From contig NZ_JAIFZM010000012.1 of the NCBI RefSeq assembly GCF_022095695.1, forward strand, positions 1 to 64,000: a stretch of 64,000 nucleotides of DNA, written 5' to 3'. A model generated the notes under the pieces. The model saw nothing but the letters and a program-made list of their open reading frames with translations. It did no database searches and was not told the origin of the DNA. The position numbers were made by a program, and so were the translations under genes. Each line of letters starts with the position of its first letter. Position 1 is the stretch's first letter. Source of the DNA: Oceanobacillus jordanicus. Lineage in GTDB: Bacteria; Bacillota; Bacilli; Bacillales; Amphibacillaceae. Shown here piece by piece: positions 1-7,944 of this stretch.

Positions 1-206
1 GTGAGAGCGAAGCCAAGTCGCGCACCAGTACAAGAAAGTCGCGCGTCAGCCATGAAAAGTCGCGCGCCAGCCAGGGAAGTCGCGCGAGAGGCATGAAAAG
101 TCGCGCGCCAGCAAGGAAAGTCGCGCGAGAGGCATGAAAAGTTGCGCGCCAGCAAGGAAAGTCGCGCGCTAGCCAGAGAAAGTCGCGCCCGCACCATTCT
201 CGAGCA
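1..206. repeat. Degenerate ~20-bp tandem repeat array, GC-rich type (array 1)
   Basis: About nine imperfect units of 20-22 bp run from the window edge to just past the 3' end of the Lrp-type gene. Each begins AAGTCGCGC and continues with a variable GCCAGC, GAGAGG or similar block and a short linker such as CATGA or AAGGA. Two linker types alternate in the middle of the array. No unit-length spacers occur, so this is not a CRISPR. The left end is cut by the window. Related arrays occur at four other sites in the window. Confidence 0.8.
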
Positions 207-221
207 TCAACTCCACCAACT

Positions 222-671
222 CTAAAGCTTAAACCCAGTTCGGCTCTTAAATCGCTTCAAGATAACAGAGCTCTCAACCCGGGTAATGCCTGTAACGGCG
301 TATAGCTCTTCATTAATAAACACTTCTAACTTTTGAAAGTCTTCCACTAGGACGTGCATGTGTAAGGTGCTAGGCCCAGTCATTTGGTAAATGCTTGCAA
401 CGTGTGGATTATCCGCTAGATTTTGTGCGACTTGCTGCAGCTGTTTGGGCTCCACATCTACTTCAAAGAAGGCAGAAACGTTCTTACCAAATTTTTCTGA
501 GTTTATGACGACAGTAAATTTTTCAATGACGCCTTTGTCTTTCAAATTTTGAATACGGTCCTTAACAGCTACACGGGAGAGGCCGACCTTTTCTGCCAGT
601 TCGACATAGGATAACCTGCCGTCTTCAGTTAGTTCCTCCAAAAGCTTTCTATCAATATCATCATGTTTCAT
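222..671 (-). CDS. ywrC: Lrp/AsnC-family transcriptional regulator, YwrC (ChrS)-like
   Basis: The 149-residue product has the two-part Lrp/AsnC build: an N-terminal winged helix-turn-helix (roughly residues 5-60, with the recognition stretch LAEKVGLSRVAVKDRI) and a C-terminal RAM/ligand-binding domain (about 65-145). Two ATG codons are adjacent; the second is chosen because GGAGG lies 7 nt upstream of it and only 4 nt upstream of the first. The gene is divergent from the gamma-glutamyltransferase-like gene and close to two short chromate transporters, the same set as ywrC, ywrD, ywrB and ywrA of B. subtilis. There, YwrC is reported to regulate the chromate genes. The effector here is unknown. 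Confidence 0.85.
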   Translation of the reverse strand: MKHDDIDRKLLEELTEDGRLSYVELAEKVGLSRVAVKDRIQNLKDKGVIEKFTVVINSEKFGKNVSAFFEVDVEPKQLQQVAQNLADNPHVASIYQMTGPSTLHMHVLVEDFQKLEVFINEELYAVTGITRVESSVILKRFKSRTGFKL

Positions 672-741
672 CATTGAACCTCCATTGCATCACATTATGA
701 AAGTATATGTCAAAATCATAAATCTAAATGTAAGTATAACC

Positions 742-770
742 ATATTATCACCTTCTTATTGTGTTGACAA
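742..770 (-). promoter_or_regulatory. Candidate sigma-A promoter for the Lrp-type regulator
   Basis: On the minus strand TTGTCA (770-765) is followed after exactly 17 nt by TAATAT (747-742). Its -35 box overlaps that of the divergent promoter on the plus strand almost completely, so the two promoters would compete or share one operator. Confidence 0.45.
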
Positions 771-792
771 ATCGCTGTACATTACGTATGAT
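764..792 (+). promoter_or_regulatory. Sigma-A promoter of the gamma-glutamyltransferase-like gene
   Basis: TTGACA (764-769), a 17-nt spacer and TATGAT (787-792) make a near-consensus vegetative promoter. Transcription would start near 799, leaving a leader of about 29 nt containing the AAGGAG ribosome site at 814-819. Confidence 0.8.
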
Positions 793-827
793 GTTTTTAT
801 AATTCAGACAACGAAGGAGCGAAAAAA

Positions 828-2441
828 ATGGATTCATTCACAAACCCATCCTACCCGTATCCTGTTACAAGGCATGCGACATATGCAAAGAACGGAATGG
901 TGGCAACATCACAGCCTCTTGCTTCACAGGCTGGATTAGAAATATTAAAAAAAGGCGGTAATGCCATTGATGCAGCAATTGCCACTGCAGCATGTCTCAC
1001 TGTTGTAGAACCTACTTCAAACGGAATAGGCGGAGATGCATTTGCCCTTGTTTGGACAAAAGGGAAGCTACACGGACTGAATGCCAGTGGGCGTTCGCCA
1101 CAAAATATTTCAATTGATGCAGTAAAAGAGAAGGGGCATGAAACAGTCCCTACACATGGTTGGATTCCTGTTACAGTACCTGGTGCTCCAGGCGCATGGG
1201 CAGAGCTATCAGAGCGATTTGGTAAGCTACCTTTAACCGAGGTTCTAGAACCAGCCATCACGTACGCTGAAGAAGGCTTTCCAATATCGCCAACTTTAGG
1301 AAAGTTTTGGGCCCGTGGATATGAAGTTTTTAAAGAAAGATTAACGGATGAAGTATTTGAGAACTGGTTCAAAACTTTTGCGCCTAAAGGCCGTGCTCCA
1401 AAAATAGGAGAGATCTGGTCTTCACCTGATCACGCCCAAACGCTTCGTGCGATTGCAGAAACTAAAGGTGCATCTTTTTACAAGGGAGAGCTTGCCGAGA
1501 AAATTGCAGCTTTTTCTGAGGAAAATGGAGGCTTTTTAACAGCAGACGACCTAGCTGCATATAAACCAGATTGGGTAGATCCAATTCGAGTGAATTATCG
1601 AGGCTATGATGTATGGGAAATCCCACCAAATGGCCAGGGAATTATTGCCCTGCAAGCACTAAATATACTTAAAGGTTTTACCTTTAACGAAAAAGAATCT
1701 GTAGATACATATCACAAACAAATTGAAGCAATCAAATTGGCTTTTACTGATGGTCAAAAACATGTGACAGAAGAGGATGCTATGCAACATACTACAGCAG
1801 ACATTCTAAGTGAAGCTTATGCGGAAACACGCAGGAAGCTCATTACAGATAAAGCACTGTTACCTGAAGCGGGGGAGCCGAACAGTAGCGGTACTGTTTA
1901 CTTAGCAACAGCAGATGCGGAAGGAAATATGGTTTCCTTTATACAAAGTAATTATATGGGCTTTGGTTCCGGCCTTGTGGTACCAGGAACGGGAATAGCA
2001 CTGCAAAATCGCGGGCATAATTTTTCCATGGACCCTGACCATGTAAATGCATTGGCAGGTGGAAAACGCACGTACCACACAATTATTCCAGGCTTCCTAA
2101 CGAAGGATGATTCGCCTGTTGGACCATTCGGTGTTATGGGTGGATTTATGCAGCCACAGGGCCATGTGCAAGTGATGATGAATACCATTGACTTTAATTT
2201 GAACCCACAGGCAGCCTTGGACGCACCTCGTTGGCAGTGGTTAAAGGAAAAGCAAGTGGAGGTCGAAAATCGCTTCCCGCACCATCTCGCACAAGGGCTG
2301 GCAGATAAGGGACACAGAATACACATACAGCTTGAGCCAAATAGCTTTGGAAGAGGGCAAATCATTTGGCGTGATCCGGAGACCGGTATTTTAATCGGCG
2401 GTACAGAATCACGTACAGACGGCAGTGTTTCCGCCTGGTAA
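828..2441 (+). CDS. ywrD: Gamma-glutamyltransferase-like enzyme, YwrD family
   Basis: A 537-residue Ntn-hydrolase of the gamma-glutamyltranspeptidase superfamily. The N-terminal GGNAIDAAIAT and GIGGDAF motifs (residues 43-72) and PPNGQG (266-271) are typical. The expected autoprocessing threonine lies in SSGTVYL at about residue 356, which becomes the N-terminus of the small subunit; the TADAEGN stretch follows. It has no signal peptide, so it should be cytoplasmic, unlike the secreted GGT at the right end of the window. Enzymes of this branch cleave gamma-glutamyl bonds of glutathione-like or related substrates; the true substrate is not known. AAGGAG lies 8 nt upstream. It is probably co-transcribed with the two transporter genes downstream (85-nt gap). 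Confidence 0.88.
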   Translation: MDSFTNPSYPYPVTRHATYAKNGMVATSQPLASQAGLEILKKGGNAIDAAIATAACLTVVEPTSNGIGGDAFALVWTKGKLHGLNASGRSPQNISIDAVKEKGHETVPTHGWIPVTVPGAPGAWAELSERFGKLPLTEVLEPAITYAEEGFPISPTLGKFWARGYEVFKERLTDEVFENWFKTFAPKGRAPKIGEIWSSPDHAQTLRAIAETKGASFYKGELAEKIAAFSEENGGFLTADDLAAYKPDWVDPIRVNYRGYDVWEIPPNGQGIIALQALNILKGFTFNEKESVDTYHKQIEAIKLAFTDGQKHVTEEDAMQHTTADILSEAYAETRRKLITDKALLPEAGEPNSSGTVYLATADAEGNMVSFIQSNYMGFGSGLVVPGTGIALQNRGHNFSMDPDHVNALAGGKRTYHTIIPGFLTKDDSPVGPFGVMGGFMQPQGHVQVMMNTIDFNLNPQAALDAPRWQWLKEKQVEVENRFPHHLAQGLADKGHRIHIQLEPNSFGRGQIIWRDPETGILIGGTESRTDGSVSAW

Positions 2442-2526
2442 GCATAAAATGCGAAAGGGACTGGGAGTAAACCAGGCCTGACAAAAGAGAAACGTAACTT
2501 TATTATGTTGAAAAGGTTCGTGACGT

Positions 2527-3102
2527 ATGAAAACACATTGGAATTTATTTATAGCTTTCTTTCGAGTGGGGATTCTTGGGTATGGTGGCGGACCTGCTTC
2601 CATTCCCTTAATCCAAAAGGAAGTAATTGAGAAATATAAGTGGATGGATAATGAAGAGTTTGGTGATCTGCTTGCATTGGGAAATACACTACCTGGACCA
2701 ATTGCTACAAAATTGGCAGGCTATATTGGCTACCGGGTATCAGGAGTTTGGGGCATGCTAAATGCAGTGGTGGCGACTATAGTGCCGACGATTATTCTCA
2801 TGATCATATTACTTGGCTCGCTTTCCTCCATTAAAGGCTATGATTGGGTGCAGGGAATGACAGCAGCGGTCATCCCTGTTGTAGGTATGATGCTAGCAGT
2901 TCTCACCTGGCAGTTTATTGCGAAATCAGGCAGTGGGCTGGGTTGGGTGAAAACGGCGATCATGGTAGTTATCCTATTTGTACTTATTCAGGTCGTTGGC
3001 TTGCACCCTGGTATTATCATTGCCTGCCTGCTTGCAATTGCCTTGCTTATAAAAGATAAACCGAAACAAAACAGTGGTGCGAAGGAGCGTGATCCTTCAT
3101 GA
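2527..3102 (+). CDS. ywrB: Short-chain chromate transporter subunit (YwrB/Chr3N-like)
   Basis: A 191-residue membrane protein equal to one half of a CHR-family transporter. It has the family signature GYGGGPASIPLIQKEV near residues 17-32 and LALGNTLPGPIATKLAGYIG near 55-75, followed by several hydrophobic helices. Its stop overlaps the start of a second, homologous half gene, the usual arrangement of two-subunit chromate exporters (Chr3N/Chr3C in B. subtilis). The pair should exchange chromate, or possibly sulfate-like anions, across the membrane. A hydrophilic lysine-rich tail ends the protein. Confidence 0.85.
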   Translation: MKTHWNLFIAFFRVGILGYGGGPASIPLIQKEVIEKYKWMDNEEFGDLLALGNTLPGPIATKLAGYIGYRVSGVWGMLNAVVATIVPTIILMIILLGSLSSIKGYDWVQGMTAAVIPVVGMMLAVLTWQFIAKSGSGLGWVKTAIMVVILFVLIQVVGLHPGIIIACLLAIALLIKDKPKQNSGAKERDPS

Positions 3103-3626
3103 TCTACTGGGAAATTTTTATTGCCTTTTTCATACCAGGTATCCTAGGGTATGGTGGCGGACCTGCATCTATTCCACTCGTTGAAAATGAAGTGGTCGGT
3201 CGTTTTGCATGGATGAGTGTTCAGGAATTCAGTGAAATGCTCGCCCTTGCGAATGCATTACCAGGGCCGATTGCTACGAAACTTGCCGGCTATATTGGCT
3301 ATGATGTAGGGGGGATACTAGGTGCCGTAGTGGGCGTTTTTGCAGCTGTTGCACCATCACTAATTTTAATGATCCTACTATTGCGCATCCTTTTTAAATA
3401 CAAGGATTCCCCAAAGGTAAAAAGGCTTACCTTATTTGTGAGACCAGTTATCGCGATTTTACTAGGGGTCATGGCTTGGCGTTTTTTCTTCGAATCGTAT
3501 GAAGGAGTCGGCATTTGGCAGACTGTATTTTTGACTGGAGCTAGCTATATCCTGATCGAACGACTTAAAGTTCATCCGGCATTTGTTATTGCTGGGGCAC
3601 TGATATATGGTGGTTTTCTGCTATAG
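3099..3626 (+). CDS. ywrA: Short-chain chromate transporter subunit (YwrA/Chr3C-like)
   Basis: A 175-residue membrane protein homologous to the gene before it. It repeats the same signature (GYGGGPASIPLVENEV, then LALANALPGPIATKLAGY) with about five hydrophobic segments. Its ATG overlaps the preceding reading frame by 4 nt, which suggests translational coupling and one-to-one assembly with that subunit. A strong hairpin terminator follows immediately. Function in chromate efflux is inferred from the family and from conserved order next to ywrC and ywrD. Confidence 0.85.
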   Translation: MIYWEIFIAFFIPGILGYGGGPASIPLVENEVVGRFAWMSVQEFSEMLALANALPGPIATKLAGYIGYDVGGILGAVVGVFAAVAPSLILMILLLRILFKYKDSPKVKRLTLFVRPVIAILLGVMAWRFFFESYEGVGIWQTVFLTGASYILIERLKVHPAFVIAGALIYGGFLL

Positions 3627-3632
3627 AAAAGT

Positions 3633-3671
3633 AAAACGGGGCGAGTGTCAATGATGACACAGCCCCGTTTT
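3633..3671. terminator. Bidirectional intrinsic terminator
   Basis: AAAACGGGGC (3633-3642) pairs with GCCCCGTTTT (3662-3671), with an inner GTGTCA/TGACAC stem. A- and T-rich flanks let it serve both the chromate operon (plus) and the HAD gene (minus). Confidence 0.85.
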
Positions 3672-3672
3672 G

Positions 3673-4458
3673 TTATTTCAGCAATCCAAGTTGTTTTAGT
3701 CCGTTTGCAATTCCTGATTCCGTTACCGTGGTAGTTTGATGTTTCGAATAGGGTAGAAGTTCTGGCGCACAATTTCCCATTGCGAAACCTTCACCAACCG
3801 CTTGGAGCATTTCTTTATCGTTCATCCCATCCCCAAATGCAATGGTCTGTTCTTTTTTTATATTTAAGCGGTCCATAATACGTTGTACTGCAACACCTTT
3901 GTTAACACTTTTTCGAATAATATCATAGCCATGCTTAACTTCTTCCACATTAACTTGGGACAAGTGGATATCTGCTTCTTCCTCATATAATGCTACATCT
4001 TCAGGTTTCAAATTCATGACCGTAGCACCAAGGATGCCACTTACTACGTCTTCTGTTAGAGCTTCATTCCATTTCAAATTAAAAATATCGATGAATTGCT
4101 GCACCTTTGGATGGGTTAAAGATGTAAAGTAATTTTTCTCGGACGTATAGCAAACAAGCTCATGATTATGCTCTTTTGCTAGTCTAATGAATTCCTTTAT
4201 TGTACTTTCTTTTAAAGGTTCATTGATGATAATTTCATCTTGGTATATTCCAAAAGCACCGTTATACCCAACAAAAGATTGTACGTCTAATTCTTCTGCA
4301 AGCTCTCTTACTTCATGGAGTGGTCTTCCTGTTGCCAGAAATACTTCCACCCCTTGTTTTTTTACTTCTGCAATTGCTTCTTTAGTAGATGCACTGTATG
4401 TGTGATCTGGTTTTAAAATGGTTCCATCGATATCGAGGAATAATAGTTTATATGTCAT
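3673..4458 (-). CDS. Cof-type HAD-IIB family phosphatase
   Basis: A 261-residue haloacid-dehalogenase-like hydrolase. Motif I is DIDGT with the nucleophile Asp9 and Asp11; motif II is ATGRP near residue 42; the metal-binding motif IV is FGDGMNDKEML near residue 210. The long segment between motifs II and III forms the IIB cap that sets substrate choice. Family members dephosphorylate sugar phosphates, flavin nucleotides or pyridoxal phosphate; the substrate cannot be read from the sequence. It stands alone between a shared terminator and a structured repeat. A second member of the same superfamily lies at 5605-6372 in the same orientation. Confidence 0.85.
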   Translation of the reverse strand: MTYKLLFLDIDGTILKPDHTYSASTKEAIAEVKKQGVEVFLATGRPLHEVRELAEELDVQSFVGYNGAFGIYQDEIIINEPLKESTIKEFIRLAKEHNHELVCYTSEKNYFTSLTHPKVQQFIDIFNLKWNEALTEDVVSGILGATVMNLKPEDVALYEEEADIHLSQVNVEEVKHGYDIIRKSVNKGVAVQRIMDRLNIKKEQTIAFGDGMNDKEMLQAVGEGFAMGNCAPELLPYSKHQTTTVTESGIANGLKQLGLLK

Positions 4459-4480
4459 CTGGCTCTCCTTCTTCTATACA

Positions 4481-4631
4481 TGTTTATCTCGGTGCAACCG
4501 TCCGTAAAACTCCTAGGTAAAACAGAGATGTTTTAAGTGTGAATAAACGGACGCTAACAACCCGATTCGTTCAACTAACAATCATTGGGGGAAGAATGAA
4601 AATCCCCACTGATTAAAGTTTTACTTTATAT
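4481..4631. repeat. Dispersed two-hairpin repeat, copy A
   Basis: This ~150-bp segment shares long identical blocks with 5454-5612: TGTTTATC at the left end, GCAACCGTCCGTAA, ACGGACGCTAACA, CCCGATTCGTTCAACTAACA and the right-end hairpin. CGTCCGT pairs with ACGGACG across a variable middle, and AATCATTGGGGG pairs imperfectly with TCCCCACTGATT. Between the copies the middle differs while the ends are kept, as in a folded RNA or a mobile palindromic element. It lies upstream of the HAD gene and upstream of the lipoprotein gene. No protein is encoded in it. Confidence 0.75.
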
Positions 4632-4838
4632 AGGAAATTCTACCATAGTTTTTCATATAGGTGAGGAAATTAAACATCTCCAATTCCAACATAACGATTA
4701 TACTGGAGAGGTAGAGAAACTAAATCACATTTTTACTTATTCTTTTAACTAATGTTCAATAGAGTGAAACTTTCTCCTGTTTTCGTTCGTATATAAAGCA
4801 ATAAAACTATTTTGTATATTAAGAAAAATGGGGCGATC

Positions 4839-5300
4839 ATGATGAAAAAGCGATTCATTTTAATATCACTCTTTCTTGTACTTTTACTTTCAGCTTGTAA
4901 CGGTAACGACGAATTAGCTGGAAAAACCTTTAAACTTGGTTATCCATCGCTGGATCCAAACATGTCAACAGAGGGGGATGCTGATGATCCTGATAAATAT
5001 GCGTCTCTTTTGACAGTAGAATTTTTAGATGGAAATACGTTCACGAGCTCTATTCAAAACGGAGAGGGAACATATGAACTAAATGACAATGTACTTTTGC
5101 TTCATTTTAAAAATGACAATGAAATATTAAAACTAAGCTTTAAAGTTAAAGAAAGTGAGAAAGAGTTCAGTACGTACGCAGCAGAAATTAGTGATGCTGA
5201 TTTTGAAATGACGAATACGGATGCAGTAAGTCATTTTAAAAATCTATTTTCTGCATTAAATAACGATACTTATGTTGAATTTATTGAAGTAAAAGAGTGA
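4839..5300 (+). CDS. Small lipoprotein of unknown function
   Basis: A 153-residue protein with a classical lipoprotein signal: two positive residues, a hydrophobic run and the lipobox LLLSAC near residues 16-21, so it should be lipid-anchored outside the membrane. The mature part is acidic and rich in Asp and Asn and shows no domain I recognise. ATG codons at 4839 and 4842 are preceded by GGGGCG; a TTG further upstream has no ribosome site and would place charged residues before the signal. It stands alone with its own terminator, between two copies of a structured repeat. Confidence 0.75.
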   Translation: MMKKRFILISLFLVLLLSACNGNDELAGKTFKLGYPSLDPNMSTEGDADDPDKYASLLTVEFLDGNTFTSSIQNGEGTYELNDNVLLLHFKNDNEILKLSFKVKESEKEFSTYAAEISDADFEMTNTDAVSHFKNLFSALNNDTYVEFIEVKE

Positions 5301-5336
5301 TAAAGTATTGTTGTAATTAAAAGTGGAACGAATTAT

Positions 5337-5372
5337 AAAAAGCTTAGAGGAAAAACTTCTCTAAGCTTTTTC
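5337..5372 (+). terminator. Intrinsic terminator of the lipoprotein gene
   Basis: AAAAAGCTTAGAG (5337-5349) and the pairing arm ending in CTCTAAGCTTTTT (5359-5371) form a stem followed by T residues. Confidence 0.85.
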
Positions 5373-5453
5373 TAGTGTGATTTTAAATGTGAATTACGGT
5401 GATAATCCCCAAAGAATAAAAGAAAGTAACTTTATTTACATGAATTGGTTATA

Positions 5454-5612
5454 TGTTTATCCCGGAGCAACCGTCCGTAAGACTCCCACTTCAAAACATG
5501 AAGTGAAACAGTTAGTTTTAAGTGGGAGTAACGGACGCTAACACCCCGATTCGTTCAACTAACAATCAGTGGGGGAAGAATAAAAACCCCCACTGATTGA
5601 AGTTTCACTTTA
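5454..5612. repeat. Dispersed two-hairpin repeat, copy B
   Basis: Second copy of the element at 4481-4631. Hairpin 1: CGTCCGT (5472-5478) plus ACTCCCACTT (5482-5491) pair with AAGTGGGAGT (5520-5529) plus ACGGACG (5531-5537). Hairpin 2: AATCAGTGGGGG (5564-5575) pairs perfectly with CCCCCACTGATT (5587-5598). The right end TGAAGTTTCACTTTAT runs into the last codons and stop of the minus-strand HAD gene, so the element replaced or supplies that gene's 3' end. Read on the minus strand it would be the 3' untranslated region of that gene. Confidence 0.8.
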
Positions 5613-6372
5613 TCGATGTCTGCTTCTCACTTAATTCTTGTAGTTTTTTCGGCAACAGGCTTTCGATCTCTGGCACCAACAGGCTTTCCGATGCAAACGG
5701 GGCTAGTTGCGTATTTTCGCCAACCATTACGGTATGTAAAGCATGTTGGAACATCGTAATGTCATTCACATCATTCCCAAATGCAATGTACTCCCCGTCC
5801 TCTAGTCCCAGCTGTTGCAATCCACGCCACTTATTAACACCACTAGGACTAATATCTAAAATTCCTTCATTTCCATGTTTGTTAACCACCACATCTAACA
5901 AGTTCAACTTTTCTTCCATAGTCTCTATATCTGCAGACGCGAACAATAAAATCTTTACAATAGATAGTAGCTGATTTAAAGGAACGTTTTCTGCACGGTT
6001 TTGTGTATCTAAATTTTTTAAGATGGAATGGTTAGCAGGTCCTGTATAAGCGTAATCCCACTCTCCATCTATTAAGTAACTAACCTGGTTAATGTTAATA
6101 ATGGCTAGAATTTCAGCAAGTGTTTCTTCGCTAAACGACACGGCTGAAAGGATTTCTCCGTTTCTGGCAACGAGCGAACCATTACCACCGACCATAGGGT
6201 AGTGATGAAAACGTACAGGTAAGACGGGGAGAATATCTCGAATTGGTCTTGCGGAAGCAAAAATCACCTCATGCCCTTGTTCTACTAATTTCTCCAATGC
6301 AACCAAAAGGGTCTCTGAAACAGGCTGTCCCTTAAAGCAAATGGTTCCATCCAAATCAAATACATATTTCAT
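5605..6372 (-). CDS. HAD-superfamily phosphatase (Cof-like)
   Basis: A 255-residue HAD hydrolase. Motif I is FDLDGT at residues 5-10 (nucleophile Asp6, Asp8), motif II includes FASARP near 42, and FGNDVNDITM near residue 200 supplies the metal-binding aspartates. The start is the ATG at 6372 because GGGGGAA sits about 7 nt upstream; a longer reading from an upstream ATG would swallow this ribosome site. The stop codon lies inside the end of a dispersed repeat, so the last two residues may be repeat-derived. Likely a sugar-phosphate or cofactor-phosphate phosphatase; substrate unknown. Confidence 0.82.
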   Translation of the reverse strand: MKYVFDLDGTICFKGQPVSETLLVALEKLVEQGHEVIFASARPIRDILPVLPVRFHHYPMVGGNGSLVARNGEILSAVSFSEETLAEILAIININQVSYLIDGEWDYAYTGPANHSILKNLDTQNRAENVPLNQLLSIVKILLFASADIETMEEKLNLLDVVVNKHGNEGILDISPSGVNKWRGLQQLGLEDGEYIAFGNDVNDITMFQHALHTVMVGENTQLAPFASESLLVPEIESLLPKKLQELSEKQTSIK

Positions 6373-6461
6373 AAAATTTTCCCCCATAATCATGTTAATG
6401 TTTCCATCATATCAGGTTGTATTATAATGGAAAGGACATATGTCCTGAAAAGGGGTTTACA

Positions 6462-7160
6462 ATGAAAAATATTCAAGACGAAAAGCTACTGCAAACAGCC
6501 TTACAAAAATATGAGCTAGACAAAATAGTGGACCTGGAAAAAAAACCACCGTTTTCTCTCCAATATTATGACGCTAATGAAGTCATTTTGCATGAAGGTA
6601 CAGAACTGGAATCACTACTATTTTTAGTGGATGGAAAAGTGAAAGTAACCTCGAGTGTCGCTACAGGAAAATCACTGCTTTTGCGATTTGTTCAGCCATT
6701 TTCTGTTATTGGCGACATTGAACTCATTCGAAACGTATCTGTTCAATCACAGATCAAGGCAGTGGAGAAAAGCCTGCTAATTGGCTTACCACGGGACTAT
6801 ATAAAAAAGTATGAACAGGACAACCCGAAGCTTCTGCACTTATTATTAGATCATGTAGCTTACAAGCTACAAACCTGTACGACAGCTTCGCGTGTGAATT
6901 TATTAGCATCTGTGGAAAATAGATTTGCGAGTTATCTTTTGTCCACCCTAGCTGCTGATGCAGATCATCCCTTTGGTTTAGAATTGAAGACTACAAATCT
7001 GCAAGAAATAGCCGGGTTACTTGGTACAACCTATCGCCATCTTAACCGAGTAGTTCATTCTCTTATTGAAAGGGAGATTATCACAAAAGACAGGCATTTT
7101 ATTCAAATACAAGATTGGTCACTTCTAGAGAAATTGTCCAATGATATACGTTATGAATGA
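6462..7160 (+). CDS. Crp/Fnr-family transcriptional regulator (YeiL-like)
   Basis: A 232-residue protein with an N-terminal cyclic-nucleotide-binding-like beta-roll (about residues 30-125) and a C-terminal winged helix-turn-helix in which LQEIAGLLGTTYRHLNRVV (near 180-200) is the recognition unit. No cysteine cluster for an iron-sulfur centre is present, so it is not a classical Fnr. The ATG at 6462 is preceded by AGGGG 7 nt upstream, which decides the start. The next gene encodes a DUF2798 membrane protein; YeiL-type regulators are often found beside such genes in Bacillaceae, and it is the likely target. Confidence 0.75.
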   Translation: MKNIQDEKLLQTALQKYELDKIVDLEKKPPFSLQYYDANEVILHEGTELESLLFLVDGKVKVTSSVATGKSLLLRFVQPFSVIGDIELIRNVSVQSQIKAVEKSLLIGLPRDYIKKYEQDNPKLLHLLLDHVAYKLQTCTTASRVNLLASVENRFASYLLSTLAADADHPFGLELKTTNLQEIAGLLGTTYRHLNRVVHSLIEREIITKDRHFIQIQDWSLLEKLSNDIRYE

Positions 7161-7213
7161 GACAGGCAAACATCACTTCTCTTGGTAATATAAAACTGTC
7201 ACAAAATGTTCAC

Positions 7214-7242
7214 TTATGAAGAAATTTTAAAACCTATATAAT
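7214..7242 (+). promoter_or_regulatory. Candidate promoter of the DUF2798 gene
   Basis: TATAAT (7237-7242) lies 17 nt after a weak -35, TTATGA (7214-7219). A weak -35 fits a promoter that needs an activator such as the Crp-family regulator just upstream. Confidence 0.45.
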
Positions 7243-7319
7243 AACGAAGTGTTCTTGGCAAAGCGTAGCGTTTCTGGAGCGTGAACCTAGACATTTTATA
7301 GAGAAAGGATGAGGAAAGA

Positions 7320-7817
7320 ATGCCGACAACAAAAAAAGAAAGCTTCTATTTTGGTTTAATGATGTGTTCTGGGATGGTTATTGTGATGACCTTTTATAAT
7401 TTATTTTTACAGGAATTGTTTGGCGTCATACCCGTGACTGGAATTATTATAAATCTTCTATTAGGATTTATTGTTGCATTTAGTTCAGATTTATTTATTG
7501 TGGGGCCTGTTGCGCGGAAAATCGCATTTTCACTACCTATCAAACAAGACAAACCCATTTATAAAATCTTAACGATGACTATCTTGATGGTGCTTGGAAT
7601 GGTGTTATGCATGTCGCTTTACGGGTTAATAACGGCGGCGGTCATGGACAGCTTAGGTGAAACATCCTTATGGGAAAGCTATGCTTCGATCGCTTTAAAG
7701 AATTTGATCATGGCGTTACCGTTACAGCTTATCATTATGGGACCGATCGTACGTTATGTATTCACGAAATTTGTTAAGCAAAATCCAGCTGTAAATATGA
7801 CAGGAACGGTGAATTAA
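7320..7817 (+). CDS. DUF2798 domain membrane protein
   Basis: A 165-residue integral membrane protein with about four hydrophobic segments forming two related halves. Each half holds a transmembrane pair ending in a similar motif, IVGPVARKI near residue 60 and IMGPIVRYV near 145, as expected for two DUF2798 repeats. The function of the family is unknown. GAAAGGATGAGG lies upstream as ribosome site. It follows a Crp-family regulator in the same orientation, 159 nt apart, with a promoter-like sequence between. Confidence 0.75.
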   Translation: MPTTKKESFYFGLMMCSGMVIVMTFYNLFLQELFGVIPVTGIIINLLLGFIVAFSSDLFIVGPVARKIAFSLPIKQDKPIYKILTMTILMVLGMVLCMSLYGLITAAVMDSLGETSLWESYASIALKNLIMALPLQLIIMGPIVRYVFTKFVKQNPAVNMTGTVN

Positions 7818-7881
7818 TAAATATGGAAGGGGAAGCTTTTTACGTGCTGTCTGTACGTTAATAGGTTTTTCAAAAATAACT

Positions 7882-7916
7882 AGAGCCGGATGGATAGAAA
7901 ATAACCATTCGGCTCT
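7882..7916. terminator. Convergent-gene hairpin terminator
   Basis: AGAGCCGGATGG (7882-7893) pairs with CCATTCGGCTCT (7905-7916), allowing one G-T pair, between two convergent genes. T-rich sequence flanks it on the minus-strand exit side (TTATTTTTG). Confidence 0.7.
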
Positions 7917-7944
7917 TGCTTAACTATTTTATAATGTTCGTGTC

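Noticed and set aside
851-1372. 173-residue minus-strand frame inside the YwrD-type gene
   Set aside because: Antisense shadow of a well-conserved enzyme; no ribosome site and no recognisable domain.
7201-7219. Fnr/Crp operator upstream of the DUF2798 gene
   Set aside because: GTGA-type half sites are present but in direct, not inverted, orientation, so they do not form the expected palindrome.
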